From positions 1-64,000 of the forward strand of contig DF237350.1 of NCBI GenBank assembly GCA_000708835.1: 64,000 nt of DNA, written 5' to 3'. The position numbers and the translations under genes are program-made. A model generated the notes under the pieces. That model saw only the letters and a program-made list of their open reading frames with translations. It made no database searches and had not been told where the DNA came from. Numbering within the stretch: position 1 is the first letter of the stretch; the number at the start of each line of letters is the position of its first letter. Below are positions 23,925 through 35,700 of this stretch, one piece after another. Source of the stretch: Klebsormidium nitens. Lineage: Eukaryota; Streptophyta; Klebsormidiophyceae; Klebsormidiales; Klebsormidiaceae.

Positions 23925-24950
23925 TAAGTACAGCCGTCGGCGATGATTGCATAGGATCGCGGATGGGCAGTGTCTGCTCCAGTACGTGGAGCGGCTCTTG
24001 CGCAGAGCCAGATGCGTCACCTCATCTTCTTTGGTCACCCTCGGACCAGCACACGAGGCCTCGCTCCTGCCCGTGCTGACAACCAACGTCCTTTCCAAAT
24101 GACCCGGGGAGTCCAAACCTGTCGATTTCTTCATTGTTTGGGTGTTGCCCCTATCAGCGCAGCCGCGGATCTCTGAAACTTTGACTAGGTGTCGTAATTG
24201 TGATTCAATAAGTCGGACTTTCTCTGGGGTCCATTCGCAAGCTATGAGAGTAAAGTTGGGCTGCTGCCAGTGTGCGTCCACCGGATTGATGAGGGATGAA
24301 GGTCCTCATAACGGGCTGCTACCAGCGGAAAGTTAGATGATGTGGAAAGTCTGCTTGGGAGAACGTACGTAGACGTACAACTAAGTGCTGTAATAAACGG
24401 CGCCCAGAGTTGGATACAAAAGCCAAGTGCTGTGAAAACTTAAACCGTTATATCCAAACATGGTTTGTGCTTGTTTGGAACGTTGCCGTGTTTTTGATCT
24501 TCGTTCTGGCACTATGATAAGGATAAGTACCTGAGTATTTCGGGCTACCATTGCGCCGGCCAATAAGAAACTTGCAGCACCCGGGCGCTTGAGTTACTCC
24601 GAGTAGCTGTCACCCTAATCACTACGGTTCTTTGAGTCAGCCCATCATGCATCTTGACTACAGTAGCATCTGCTGACGGCTTCAGCGAAATTCGACGGCT
24701 ACGAGGTTAATCATGCGCAATATGTTGAACAGTTCGCTCGTTTGCTCATCAGCTACTGTGGACAAAACTGACGAAATTGTTCTAATTTGTGCGTGGGTTC
24801 TGGTAATATTGCCTCAATCCTGGTTCTTCCTTCGGTTGCGCTTTCTGAAAAGTGCGTACAGTGATCTCGTTTCGAATGTGGACTCAATAAAATACCAGTA
24901 AGCCCTCTGATAATTGTCGTAAATCAAGCTCCAAGGTCCATATTCTAGTA
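23925..24950 (+). repeat. repeat block A, copy 3 with extension
   Basis: Block A landmarks CGGATGGGCAGTGTCTGCTC, CCAGCACACGAGGCCTCGCT and CGGGCTGCTACCAGCGGAAA are followed by the extension shared with 18700-19450: TTGTGCTTGTTTGGAACG, CACCCGGGCGCTTGAGTTA, CATCTGCTGACGGCTTCAGC. Between 24950 and 26230 I recognise no gene and no clear repeat. Confidence 0.7.
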
Positions 24951-26229
24951 GGATTCAGCGTACTAGTCAGCCGGTCAGTGTGTGGCCATCGGATTGATAA
25001 GATGAAGCCCAAGGGCATCTAACCGTGTACTGGGCATTGGGGCAACGACCGACTCTGTTATTTACGGGCATCATTGATCGTGTCATGAACCGCAACTTGT
25101 GACGTCACAGTGGCGCGGATCACGTGCCCATGTCCAACACATCGTGCAGACCATCTACGGGACCAATCAATGCAGCGCCAGTGAAGTTGAAGCAAGGGCG
25201 TCATACTACGAGTCGAGGAGTACCTTAAGCAAAGGCTCCCGGCTAGGAGGTCCAGCGTGAGTTTTGGTGAAGGAAAAACCCGTACGATTGCAAATCATCA
25301 ACTGTGCAAGCGGATGGCGAAGGATTTTTCTTTTGTGGTGGGCTTTTCGTTCCACATGTAAGCTCCACTGAACTTTTCCGTCTTTGAGGTTTATAGAAAG
25401 GGCCGTTTGTGGAGTAGAATTCGCAATCACTAAGGAGTTGGGCCGGATTCTTTAACGTTTCTTATTCTTACAGAGCGTTTGGACCCGCCTTTCCACCCGT
25501 TAGCGGCCTCTGAAGTGGTCCTTTCCGTACCCAACTGACAAGATAAAGAGCGCGTGCTAAGATCGAAGCCACTCCTGCATTTACAATCACGAAGTGGTCT
25601 TCTGCAATCGCCGTCGGTATTTCCTTCATCTACACTTGCCGGCTTGGAAACTTTATATCCTCGCCATTTATGCAAGTCAGAGCAGATCAGCGCCGCGCTC
25701 TAACAAAAGAACTCTTCTAGGTCGCCCGGTTATACGCCCATCTTGAGGCTGATGCATTTTTTGCGCTGTGGCTTTTTGTGGAACCAAGATGTGGCAAGGA
25801 TGTAATCAAAGTATCGGACCAGAGCTCCAGAGCTCAACCAGGGAGTGTTCCTCAGAGCCACAACCCATGTGATGCGGCTTTATTGTTTCGACAGTCTTTC
25901 GCCTTGAATGTGGAGACCGGCCCGGGGGTAGCTCCAACGCTGTGGAAGAAACGAAGGCGCGGGTCCGAACATCGTGCAAAACCTACCTGGCGATCGTCGC
26001 AATGCGCATCATCCTGTGAACGTTTTAATCCAGAGGCTTGTATCTCAAGGAGGGCTTTGCCTGGCCAAGCACATCGGCGCAGATCGACCCGAGGCGAGCG
26101 GATTAATTTGGTTCTGATTCTGGAAGAGTACACTTCTGTTTTCAGCGTTTCGATCCCCTAAAGTTCGGGCCCTAAATGATCCTTACGTTCTGAGTGCTTC
26201 AAGATTAGACAGCCCACTTGCCATTTTAA

Positions 26230-26760
26230 CCTAGTCCGAGGCTGCTCCCGCTCATGACACGAGCTTGATGCCTGGGTTCCGGTGTTGCGTGCTCCAGCAA
26301 ACGAAGCGGAACTGGGCGTTCATCTCAAATGCATCTCATTGAAACGGGGGCGGTTAATTTGTTGCGCCTTTTGATACGAGCTCTCTTTGCCTGATTCAGT
26401 ATCGCCTTCTTTATTTAGTATCGCCTTCTCCAGTTTTGAGACAGGCACTATGGAGGTGAGCGGGTGGTCGTGATGAAACCGCCTGGGCTATATCAAGGGT
26501 TCTGCAGCCCACTGCTGGACCAACTTTCTAACCTCGACGCCACCCTTGAAACTTCTTGTATCACTGTTACTCGGGGGTTGCTTACTGCGAAGTCGTGGAT
26601 GAAGATGAAATCCTTGCCACTCAGATCGAATCAGTTGGACTTTGAGTCCGGTCAAGGGATTTTGAAGTAGTTCTTTCACCGACTTTCACCGTTCTTTCAT
26701 GACGTTTTTGTCTTGTGCCGGTCAAGAAGAAGTTGCCACCGTCTGAGCATGAAAGCGCCC
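26230..26760 (+). repeat. repeat blocks C/D, copy 4
   Basis: Partner of 20540-20950 (GAGCTTGATGCCTGGGTTCC, GTCGTGATGAAACCGCCTGG, ATCAAGGGTTCTGCAGCCCA). It is followed by AAGAAGAAGTTGCCACCGTC and TGAGCATGA, the D segment also seen at 16727-16755 and 30200-30230. Confidence 0.65.
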
Positions 26761-27089
26761 AGCAGTGATCAGCAAAGTCTGAAGCCGACCAGCGCTTGGG
26801 GCGAAGGATTCGTTGCAGCCCAACAAACTAATATGGCATTTGTTCCTTCGAACCAGCGTTCCTGTTCTCTAGACACTGGGCGGAAAGAGAGTGAACGAGC
26901 ATCTAATGCAACAGTATTGGGACTCTGAAAGCTGGGGCGCACCTGTGCACCTTCACTTGGTAGTGAAGGCTGAGTTTCTCCCGTCAAGAAGTTGCCCGCA
27001 AAATCCTTTCAGCCGGCTTTCCAAATCCAGATCCAACGTGGAACTTGCGGTTGATGACCTTTGTAATTTACTCAGCGCTTAGGCAGTAG

Positions 27090-27180
27090 GACGTGGGTCG
27101 TAGAGTCGCATGTGGCGAGGACGAGAGACGGCTGGTTCGAGAATGTCGATCAGCTGTCACCGGTTCTGCTCTCCCTCTGA
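27090..27180 (+). repeat. fragment of repeat block E
   Basis: GTGGCGAGGACGAGAGACGG and CTGGTTCGAG align with the end of the E segment at 17130-17155 (GTGGCGAGGGCGACAGAAGG, ATGGTTCGAG). Confidence 0.5.
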
Positions 27181-27489
27181 AGCCGCAAGTAGGAATGTTC
27201 AATGATTGGCATCGAGGTTATCAAAGGGGTATATCGAACCTCTTCTGCGGGTTGATGAAGGACATTCCTTACTGTTTCGCCCAGCGAAACGGTAAATTTT
27301 CTACCACTCCTTTCAGATATCGTACTTATCGCCCTCGTAGCTTTCGAAAAAGCTTGCCCTGTTTAAAAGCTTCGCACGAGCAGCCGCGACAATCAAGCAC
27401 CTCATTAAAATATCTTTCAGAAATGTAGCACGTCCGAGTTCACTGTTTGTTATAGATGAAGACGTCTCTTACAGTTATGCTCTGCGCTC

Positions 27490-27690
27490 GATGCTGCAAT
27501 GTGTTGGACGACTGCAGAAGCTGGTCTTGTAATGTAGGACGGAGGATTCCGATAGGCAATGATTGTGAGATACGACGTGGGCGCTGCGCCGCTCATAGGA
27601 GAACGTTCGATGTGTTTGAGCCGCACGAATCGTGCTCACTACCTTGAAGATCCCGGGGCTTTCCCTGTAGCCAGACCCTAAAGGACCCCG
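27490..27690 (+). repeat. repeat block B, copy 3
   Basis: AAGCTGGTCTTGTAATG, TTCCGATAGGCAATGATTG, GACGTGGGCGCTGCGCCGCT and TGTTTGAGCCGCAC are shared in this order with copy 4 at 31060. Confidence 0.65.
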
Positions 27691-28229
27691 TGCCATGTAT
27701 GAACCGTTTCCTGCTGACCAGAATTTGACGGACAAGCTTCGTAGACGCCTCAAAAGAAGGCCGGCGTGTGGAGCGCTGTTTTCTTTTCATTGGTCCGTTG
27801 CATTGATGCTTCGGACTTTCTTATTTGCAGATGTGCCGGTTCATAGCGAAGAAGACGCTTGATTACCGTGCCAGATACAACAAATGATGCCAATTCAACT
27901 TCAAGCCTGCACGTCCTTCTATAGTTAATCAGGGTTGCTTTTGTCTTTGCAAACGTAAAGTATCTGTCTTTCGGGCCGCACTGCATGTAATGGCTTTCAG
28001 TGCTCAGCCGATGATCAGATCTGATGGTCAACCTTCTTGTATGGCCTAACGGTACTCGATTGCGCTCAAAGGGTTAGCTTGGTTGCTGGCGGCTTCAATC
28101 AGGCATATCTAAAAGTTGGGTCTGTCGGACCTGCACGCAATCGTCGTTAGAGTGTCTCGTTTTGCGAAATTGCGCGCTGGAATTTCATTAGCTTCAGCGT
28201 GGCGCCATGGTATTTCATTAGACATTTGC

Positions 28230-28340
28230 AGATTGCTTCGATGGCCATGGGGAAGCGATCACGACTGGGCTTTATCTTTAGCAGCTCAGGTACTTTCTGG
28301 TCCAGTCCGATGCCACCGGCGGCCAGCTGTCTGGTGCGAC
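28230..28340 (+). repeat. repeat block G, short copy 3
   Basis: GATGGCCATGGGGAAGCGAT, GCAGCTCAGG and GGTCCAGTCCGATGCCACC align with 22540-22625. Confidence 0.45.
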
Positions 28341-29539
28341 ATGTTTGGTTTCGCTTCTAAACGGACTGCGAGATCTTGCCAGAATTTGAGCTAGAAGTAT
28401 CCGGAGAGTTGGTGAAAAGGGCCGCAATGTGACCGATAGTCTTACTGGAAAATACTGCAAAAACGTCATGGTGGTGCCCGGTTTCTGGACTATCGTAGGT
28501 TGAGCTCTGCATTATTTAGATATACTGAGTGTAGTCTTCACTGCGGAAAGCATTTTGGACAGCTCGTTATATACGGAAATTGCGGGCACGTACACATCGA
28601 TCGGACGCCTTTCCATATCGCGCGTGCGCCCCGCCCATATGATGCGTGTTTCCATCTCTTATAGCAGAATGCGTTGTTACGATGTTGCTTCACAGCGTGA
28701 AGGGCTCATATGCTTGCCAAGCTGCATTTATCTCTCTTTTTTTATGCTTGTGTGACCCGTTGCGGCCATGGCGAATCGAACAAGGATGGGCTGCCCGCGT
28801 CAAGTGGCAACTCAGCAAGCGTCAGGTTGATCACACTGAGCTGCGCTGGGTGCTCGTAGAGAACTGTGGAACGCGGGTACCTTATTGCGCAAAGGACCTG
28901 AGTGCTGATTGTAGGTCCATCATGTTACAGGAATTGCATTTTTGATGGTGTCAGAAACACCAGGCCAAACCTGTTCGATTCGATTCCGCACCTATTTATC
29001 TCATGTAGTCGTTCTGTTCTTACAACCCCATACGTACGTATGATTATGATTGCACGCCCGGCAAATTAGTGCAGACCGGCCCAGGGCAAAAAGATTTCTT
29101 GCTGAGACGATCCTCTATTACTTTATTTCCATCTATCGGCAGGGTTTCAATCCCCTGTATGAGCAATGATCGAATGCTTTTTTATGTGCAAACCTTGGTG
29201 TGAAATCAGACAGGCCATCTGCTGCTTCGACCTGGTCCACTGCCAGTGGCGGCTGTGCCGTCACAGCTGCGGTGGCATGGCGCGAGCTTCATGCCTGGAG
29301 ACTTTGATATTTCTTTCTTGATTGAATAGATTCTTGGAGTCTGGCGCTAAAATCCGTTTGTTTAATCGAGACTCGTTATTATGGAACAACTGGGAACTTG
29401 GGCGCGTGTCTGAGTTGGGCGTTCGTTCAACGGAATTGGGGTGGAACGGATGGAGCACCTTTTTGATGCACTGAATCTGATTCCTTGCAAGATCCGTTGT
29501 GGGCTCTTCTTTGACACGATCTTTCTCTGAAAGTGCTTC

Positions 29540-29660
29540 GGTGGTTGTGATGATCAAAAGAGTGGCATGGGCTGTTGCACCTTCTGCAGCCCACGGCAGC
29601 AGAGGTCGCTCTCGACGCCACCGGTCAATTCTGACATCGTGATTAGTGCCGATCTGGGGC
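29540..29660 (+). repeat. repeat block C, copy 5
   Basis: GTGCTTCGGTGGTTGTGATG, CATGGGCTGTTGCACCTTCT, GCAGCCCACGGCAGC and CGACGCCACC match the copy at 29965 and, more distantly, 20784 and 26470. Confidence 0.6.
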
Positions 29661-29964
29661 TTTCCTCGTCTGCAAACTGACAAAAGAATCTGCCCAAAGC
29701 CGGTTGTACCGTGACTGGTCTGGTGATGTTGCGTTCTGAAAGAAACGCAGCGGCTCTCGGAGCTTTGCTCCGTGTGTGGGACCCGGACCCAACAATGTTA
29801 GAACAGTCTAAAAGTTGGGCGCCTCTCTGAATTGCACGTTCGTTTATGTTTCAGAATCAATTTGGGGGCGACTGGATCGAGTACCTTATGTTGCACAAAG
29901 CTTATTGATGGCACGAGCCGGTGTGACAATCTTAGACACTTTAGAAATGCTTTGCTTCAAGTGC

Positions 29965-30090
29965 TTCGATGGTTGTGATAATCAAACGGCCTGGGCTGTT
30001 GCACCTTCTGCGGGCCATGACAGGTATTTCCATTCCTCGACGCCACCCAATCTGACATCGTAGGTGCCGAACCTGGGGCTTTTTACGCCT
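29965..30090 (+). repeat. repeat block C, copy 6
   Basis: GTGCTTCGATGGTTGTGATA, GGCCTGGGCTGTTGCACCTT and CGACGCCACCCAATCTGACA follow copy 5 after about 430 bases. Both copies are followed by a GACATCGT segment, so this pair is itself a local tandem duplication. Confidence 0.6.
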
Positions 30091-30572
30091 GGAACTTCCT
30101 AATTCGGGACGACATGATTTGACATCTGCCCCACGCTCGGGTGGACCGTGATGTCATAGCAGCCTGAATCCGATCCCGGCGTTTGTGTTCCTGGACCGGT
30201 GAAGAAGAAGACTCCACCGATTGAGCATGAGGCGAGCTCAGTGTTGTACGTGGAGATATGTTAAGCTGAAGCCGACCAGCGCTTGGGGTATAAGATTAAC
30301 TGCAGCCGGGTTTATCAGCCAGCCTTTTCATCGAACCGTTTTTCATCTCTAAAGAAGCACAGGTGCAGGGCGCGTCAAGAGAACTTTTCATACTACGTGC
30401 ATCTCAAAGTTACTCGGACCCTGCGCATTTTGAGGCGCACTTCTAGACAAGAGGGCAGCGAAGACTTGGCTTCTTCTGTCAAGTGGCCTGCGGTTCGCTG
30501 CAAGCTGCCGGCTTTCCGGCTTGCAGACTGTATAGTTGTGGCAATCATGTTTTTTCCTCCTGGGCGCCCTGA

Positions 30573-30594
30573 CTGCTCTCCGCTTGGAGAGCAG
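30573..30594. repeat. 9-bp perfect hairpin
   Basis: CTGCTCTCC (30573-30581), a four-base loop GCTT, and GGAGAGCAG (30586-30594). It lies in non-coding sequence about 60 bases after another imperfect dyad (CTGCAAGC ... GCTTGCAG near 30500-30530). Confidence 0.6.
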
Positions 30595-31059
30595 ATGTTT
30601 CGTTGAATCGAGGTGTAAAGGACGACAGACGAGTACTCTGAGCTTCCAAGGTGCTCATCATCCTCTGTGCGGCCAGTCTTTTGACAGCCTCAAGCCTCAA
30701 GGCAACCTCCATTACAGATGAGTTTGTAAGCCTGGAGCTAAGATCGCGACTTATCTCGTCGGTTGGAGAACGGTGTGTCTTGCATCTACTAATTTCCAGA
30801 GGAGGATTCTTGAGTGCGTATCAGTCCGTCTTGAAAAGAACTGCAAAGCCAACTGTGCCGCTTTACATCGACTCGGGGGCGTCATTTGCTGGATGCAGGT
30901 CAATTTTCCTTAACCGGAATTTCTGATCAAGCTCTCAGCGGCCGCGACCGTATCAACAGATTTCAGCTTTCTTTCAATGATGCAAGCACCGTTTGGAAGA
31001 GCGTGTGAGGTCTCTGTTCCTTCCTATGGAGAAATGTGAGAGCTTCGGTGGATTCGGAT

Positions 31060-31270
31060 GTGCTGGATCCAGGAACCAATCGAACGGATGTAAAAGCTGG
31101 TCCTTCGATGCTGGAATATCGATCTCCGATCGGCATTGATTGCGGGGCACATGGGCGCTGCGCTGCTCATATACCCCTCTTCTTCTATTTGAGCCGCAGT
31201 ACTATTTGTAGTGCTTCCTACCTTACTGCTGCTCTTTGCATCCAGACGCCAAGGACGCGCCAAGTATACG
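31060..31270 (+). repeat. repeat block B, copy 4
   Basis: AAAGCTGGTCCTTCGATG, CTCCGATCGGCATTGATTG, CATGGGCGCTGCGCTGCTCA, TATTTGAGCCGCAG and CCAAGGACGCGCCAAGTATA match the other B copies in order. Confidence 0.65.
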
Positions 31271-32737
31271 TCTACAGGCCTCGCATCAGGCCTCAATATG
31301 AAAGGGCCTTTGAACTCTAAATGTCTGCCCAGCGTCCGCTGATCCTCCGGCCTCCTAAGTTTGCCAACGGGCCCTTTTGTAGCGGTCAAGACGCTAGACC
31401 ACGTTGGCTGCCCGCTTTTTGCGGGTTCCTTCTTTAAGTTGCACTGGCTGTCTGTTCGTGGCGTGTGTGGATGCAGATCCACTTCGAGGATAGAAATAGC
31501 ATTTGATGCATCTTCAAGCCGCTAGAATTCCGGATATCGATTGAAAGACGTAAAACATACCTGCACTCGAACATTTATTTCTCAAACCCCCAAGTTGATA
31601 ATAAGAGAATCTTAAACGGACTACGACGTTTTAGAGTCGATGCAGGAGGACGGTTGTTGTGTGTGCCCATCTTAGCCGTTCGGTCGAGAACTACTGGACG
31701 TTCTGTATAATGTATGAAGTGCGGCCGGGACGAGATCATGGGGAGGCTTGAGCAACAGGCTCACTTGTAGAATGCTTCCGGAATCCTGAGAACCACCAAG
31801 TGTATTTCTGAGTTCTTTCTATTGATCCGCTCCTTTCAACCGCTTCTCGACCTGCCTCGGTTGTTTCATTTCAAAAGAGCAACATGCATCATTCTGGGCA
31901 ACCTGCACCCAATGTGCCATTTGAAGGTCGGAGGGCCCCCTGTTCTTATACAACTCTTGAACTAAGCGGCCCTCGATCTTCTGCACCAACAGCAAGCCTC
32001 AACTTGGACGTGACGGGTGTGGAACACAAAGAATGTTGCGTGTCTTTAAGAACATTGGTCCGAACTATCAACTTGCATCTGACGTTCCAAGCATACACAT
32101 CCTCTTCGATCCGTTTCGCCCACAAGAGTGTTCTACCTTCTAGATGCCTCTCGAGGAGGAGAAGAGACCACCCATCCAGGGCGCTGGTCTTTACGGGCCA
32201 CCGCTACAACCTCCTGATCTGAGGCCTTCGGCCGAAATCTCACACCTTTTTGACCCTGTCAAAAGGAATATTGCATCATTGCTCCTCCGGGCTTGCTTCG
32301 CTTTCTTGCTGCCTGGTCACGCTGTAGCGTAGCCTTTACCGTTTAGGGTCTCGTGACTCGATCAACTCTTTCAGCACCAGCTTTTGGTTGAAAGATGCCT
32401 ATACTTTCACGTCGCAGAGGGCCGGCAGTGATTGACGCAGTAAACGAGTTGAGCTGCAACGTGCTCATCTGTTCAAGGCACAGTTCCAGCTGCTCACGAA
32501 GCCAGCCTAGAGATTATTTTTGAAATATGCCATCGATACTAAGTTCTCCTTTCGACGTGCAAGGCGTGCGTGTTTCCTAACTTTCTTGAATGCAATGGCC
32601 TCCGGCCTCGTCTTAAAGATTGTTCTTAGATTATGTTTCTGACCGTCGGCTTTGTCGCCGGCAGTGAAAGGGCTCATCTCTGTATTCAGCAAAGGACAGG
32701 GGTCTCACTTAGAAATGAAAGCAGAGGCGAGCCCGAC

Positions 32738-32782
32738 ACGTCTCGCCAGGGAATCCGCAAAAGAGATTCCCTGGCGAGACGT
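32738..32782. repeat. 18-bp perfect inverted repeat (hairpin)
   Basis: ACGTCTCGCCAGGGAATC (32738-32755), a nine-base loop CGCAAAAGA, and the exact complement GATTCCCTGGCGAGACGT (32765-32782). No protein-coding gene or T-run accompanies it. The apex, read with the flanking base as CCGCAAAAGA, resembles the loop of the hairpin at 18499 (CCGCAAAGGA). Confidence 0.9.
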
Positions 32783-35700
32783 CTTCCCTTTACAAGCTCG
32801 CGAGGACGTCTGAACCTCGGAAGATTGGATCCGGCATTTGCGGTGGATGATTTGGTGTCGTTCAGAATGCACGCGCGCGGCCGCGCTGCGCGCCTACCGC
32901 CTGGCGCGCGCCCGCGAACTTTGCCCCCAGGCATTCCTAGAAGATCGCCGGGCCGCAGGGCTGATTCGATGGGCACCCCGCAGTCTCCCAGATTGCACCA
33001 ACCCGGCGGACCAGCTGCCGTTAGTTCGTCTGTCGTTTGCCGCAAGGCGGTGTCGACTGCGCTTCGTCCGCAACACGCGGCCTAGTGCGCGACGCTTGTG
33101 CAACTTGGGCCCTAGGGCCATAACTTAGTAATAGGCGAGATGACGACCGCGTAAGAAGAGGCAGCGCTGAGAAAAACAGAACCACAAGTGCTCGTTTGTG
33201 ATCGGCCAAATCAGCTCACTCTATCTAGGTGGTTCGATGTTGGCACACGGCCTACTAATCTGGCTTCATCGCCGCCGTTGAATCTCGCAGCCGCATTCAA
33301 GTCCAAATCACGTTCGTTTTTTTTCTCAAGGAAAATTCTCTCAGTTTCAGAACCCACTCTTCGTAGTGGGTTCGTCGTAATCCACATCCAAGCTTTTCAA
33401 TCAACGCCGCAGCGAGCTGTCGTCGCCAGGTTACGTCACCTGAGGATCCACGGTCTCTTTCCCACGTTTCACACCGACGCTTCGTTGTGATTTTTAGTTT
33501 GTAGCAATCCCGATTCGGCCTCAACGCGTTAATATTAAGCTTTGACACTGTTTTCATGAGGATTCTCTGATTCCTAATCCTCGCATCCAACAGAAACGTG
33601 CCTTGTGACTTGAATGATGTATATGCAGCCGTAGGAGAAGGCGTGTCAAGCCTGAAAGACCGGCTGGAAACCGTGCGTGCGCTCGCTGGACCGCGTCAAA
33701 AACGCCGAGCTTCCAAGTACGCTGGTCCCAATTCCTCGGAATGTGCAAGTCTTTTCCATTATATTCCGTGTATCAAGTCCAGTTTGAGAAACAAACCAGG
33801 CGAAGACGACACATTGAGAGTCCTGGCGCTATTCGAGAATCCAGGAGTCAAGACCCTGTTCTCCGGCGTTGTGTACGGACGCCACTAGCCGTAAAATTCT
33901 GTGTTTGACGTATGCATTCCAGCGAGATCCTTCTATGTTATTTTGGTGCCACAAGCAAAGCATTCGAGCCGTTCCAAACAACGCTGTGCTCCATTCTTAT
34001 ACCTGTTGGCTGTGACGAGAAAGCGATGTGGGGTTTAAACTCCGGCGGCTCACATCAGATTGCGTGGTGTCGAACGCTCCGAAGCCAGCGAAAGCAGCCC
34101 AACTTGGAAACGCCTAGAAAAGCAACCAACTACCGTACTCTTGTCCTATTTAACCACGCGGCTACCCACTGTCATTGAGTTGGCTCAGTGGAACAAGCAG
34201 AGTAATCGAAGCTCGTTCTATTCTATGCTTTGGGATGGCGCAGAACCTGTAGACTGACAGCAGATCAAGCCGTTCGAGATGGGTTGTTCGACGGCACCCT
34301 GTTGAATCAGTGATCAATGATCAGAGACGCGACGCGGCTCATGGCAAGTCAAACAACGACCCGTGGAGTCCGACTTTGATTCGTCATCTTTGTTAGTGCG
34401 TTGGCCGGGAAGATTGAATTTCGATGATGTCTGGGCTCCCTCAGTGGAGCTCACGCCTTTATCTGTTTCTTGAGCCTGCTTCAGTTTGGAAATCAGAGTT
34501 GAGGGAACGCACATAACGCGGTATGAACATGTTGGCTAGAATCTTTTCGGTGTCAGATTGATTGGGGGTGAATTGATGTTCACTCCAGCATCAGCCCACA
34601 TTTTACATTGATGATTGGAACAAAGATACCGAGGCAACGATGAACCTGCAAATCTCTACGATGAAGATCTGAACAACCTGCTGTCGCTCAAGTGTCTTAC
34701 ACCTAAGTTTTATTGTGACTGGTCATGGCAGCCTGACTTAGTTTCCGGCGTTTGTGTGCTGGTGTAGATGTGCCGCTAAAGAAGAAGTTGTGTCAACTGA
34801 ATATACGCAAGCTCAGGCTTGAAGTACCAACTCTGAAGCCGGCCAGAATTGGAAGAGTCGAAAGGCGCCTGCAACCCACAGATTACGAGGACACCGTTTC
34901 TTTGGACCATCTTCTCTCTACTCCAGAACCCACAATTGGGTTTTGATAGATGCTATGTCTGCATCCCACCGGTATCAATAATATGCGCAATCTCGGGTCC
35001 ACGGTCGGACCAGGGAGCAATAATAAGCTGGATTTTTCTTGACGAACGGCCTGCTCTCTGGCGGGTCTTAGATTTTCAGATTGTTTCCAGGGCGCTTGGT
35101 ACTTGTCGTAAATACTTTGCGCTAGGCACCAGGTACGTCGTGTATCCTAGCGAGGACTATAGGCTGTGCTCAGCTAGGCCATCAACATGCAGCGGGAGCC
35201 TGAAGCCGTGAGAAAAATCCTACGCATTGGTTACTACTGATTGCTTTGTGGAGGAGCGCCAATTCCGACTTTATCAGTCGAACGTCTTCTGCAGCTGGTT
35301 GATGTAAGGGATTTTTATCACTGCGTTCGGAGAAGACATCACAAGTTCAGGTACGCTGCGTCAAGTCGAATTGTGGGGATCACTAGTCGCGGAATGTCAA
35401 CTGGAGCTTAGGCTTACTGAAGTATTATGCCGTGCCGACACCGCTGGTGAATATTTCTTTATATTCATCTACCTTTCTGCACCCGTTCAGGTTCTTCGCC
35501 GTCTCTCAACGGCAGACCTGTCTAGATCTATCCGAGGATTTGGGCGTATGATCTTGCAGATCGTTCACAGCAAATGAAAGGAGCGATCGTTTGGAATCGA
35601 TGCAACTGATCATTGGACTTTATCCCTTTCGTCTGCTATGGTGCTCCGGACTTATGAAATGAATGACCTTGCCCGGAATCCCCACTCAGGACGAGGTTGC

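Noticed and set aside
32340-32350. TTTAGGG telomere-type word
   Set aside because: A single occurrence, not an array.
33598-33888. 96-codon frame after a TATGCAG acceptor-like site
   Set aside because: No partner exon and no recognisable family; kept only as a remark.
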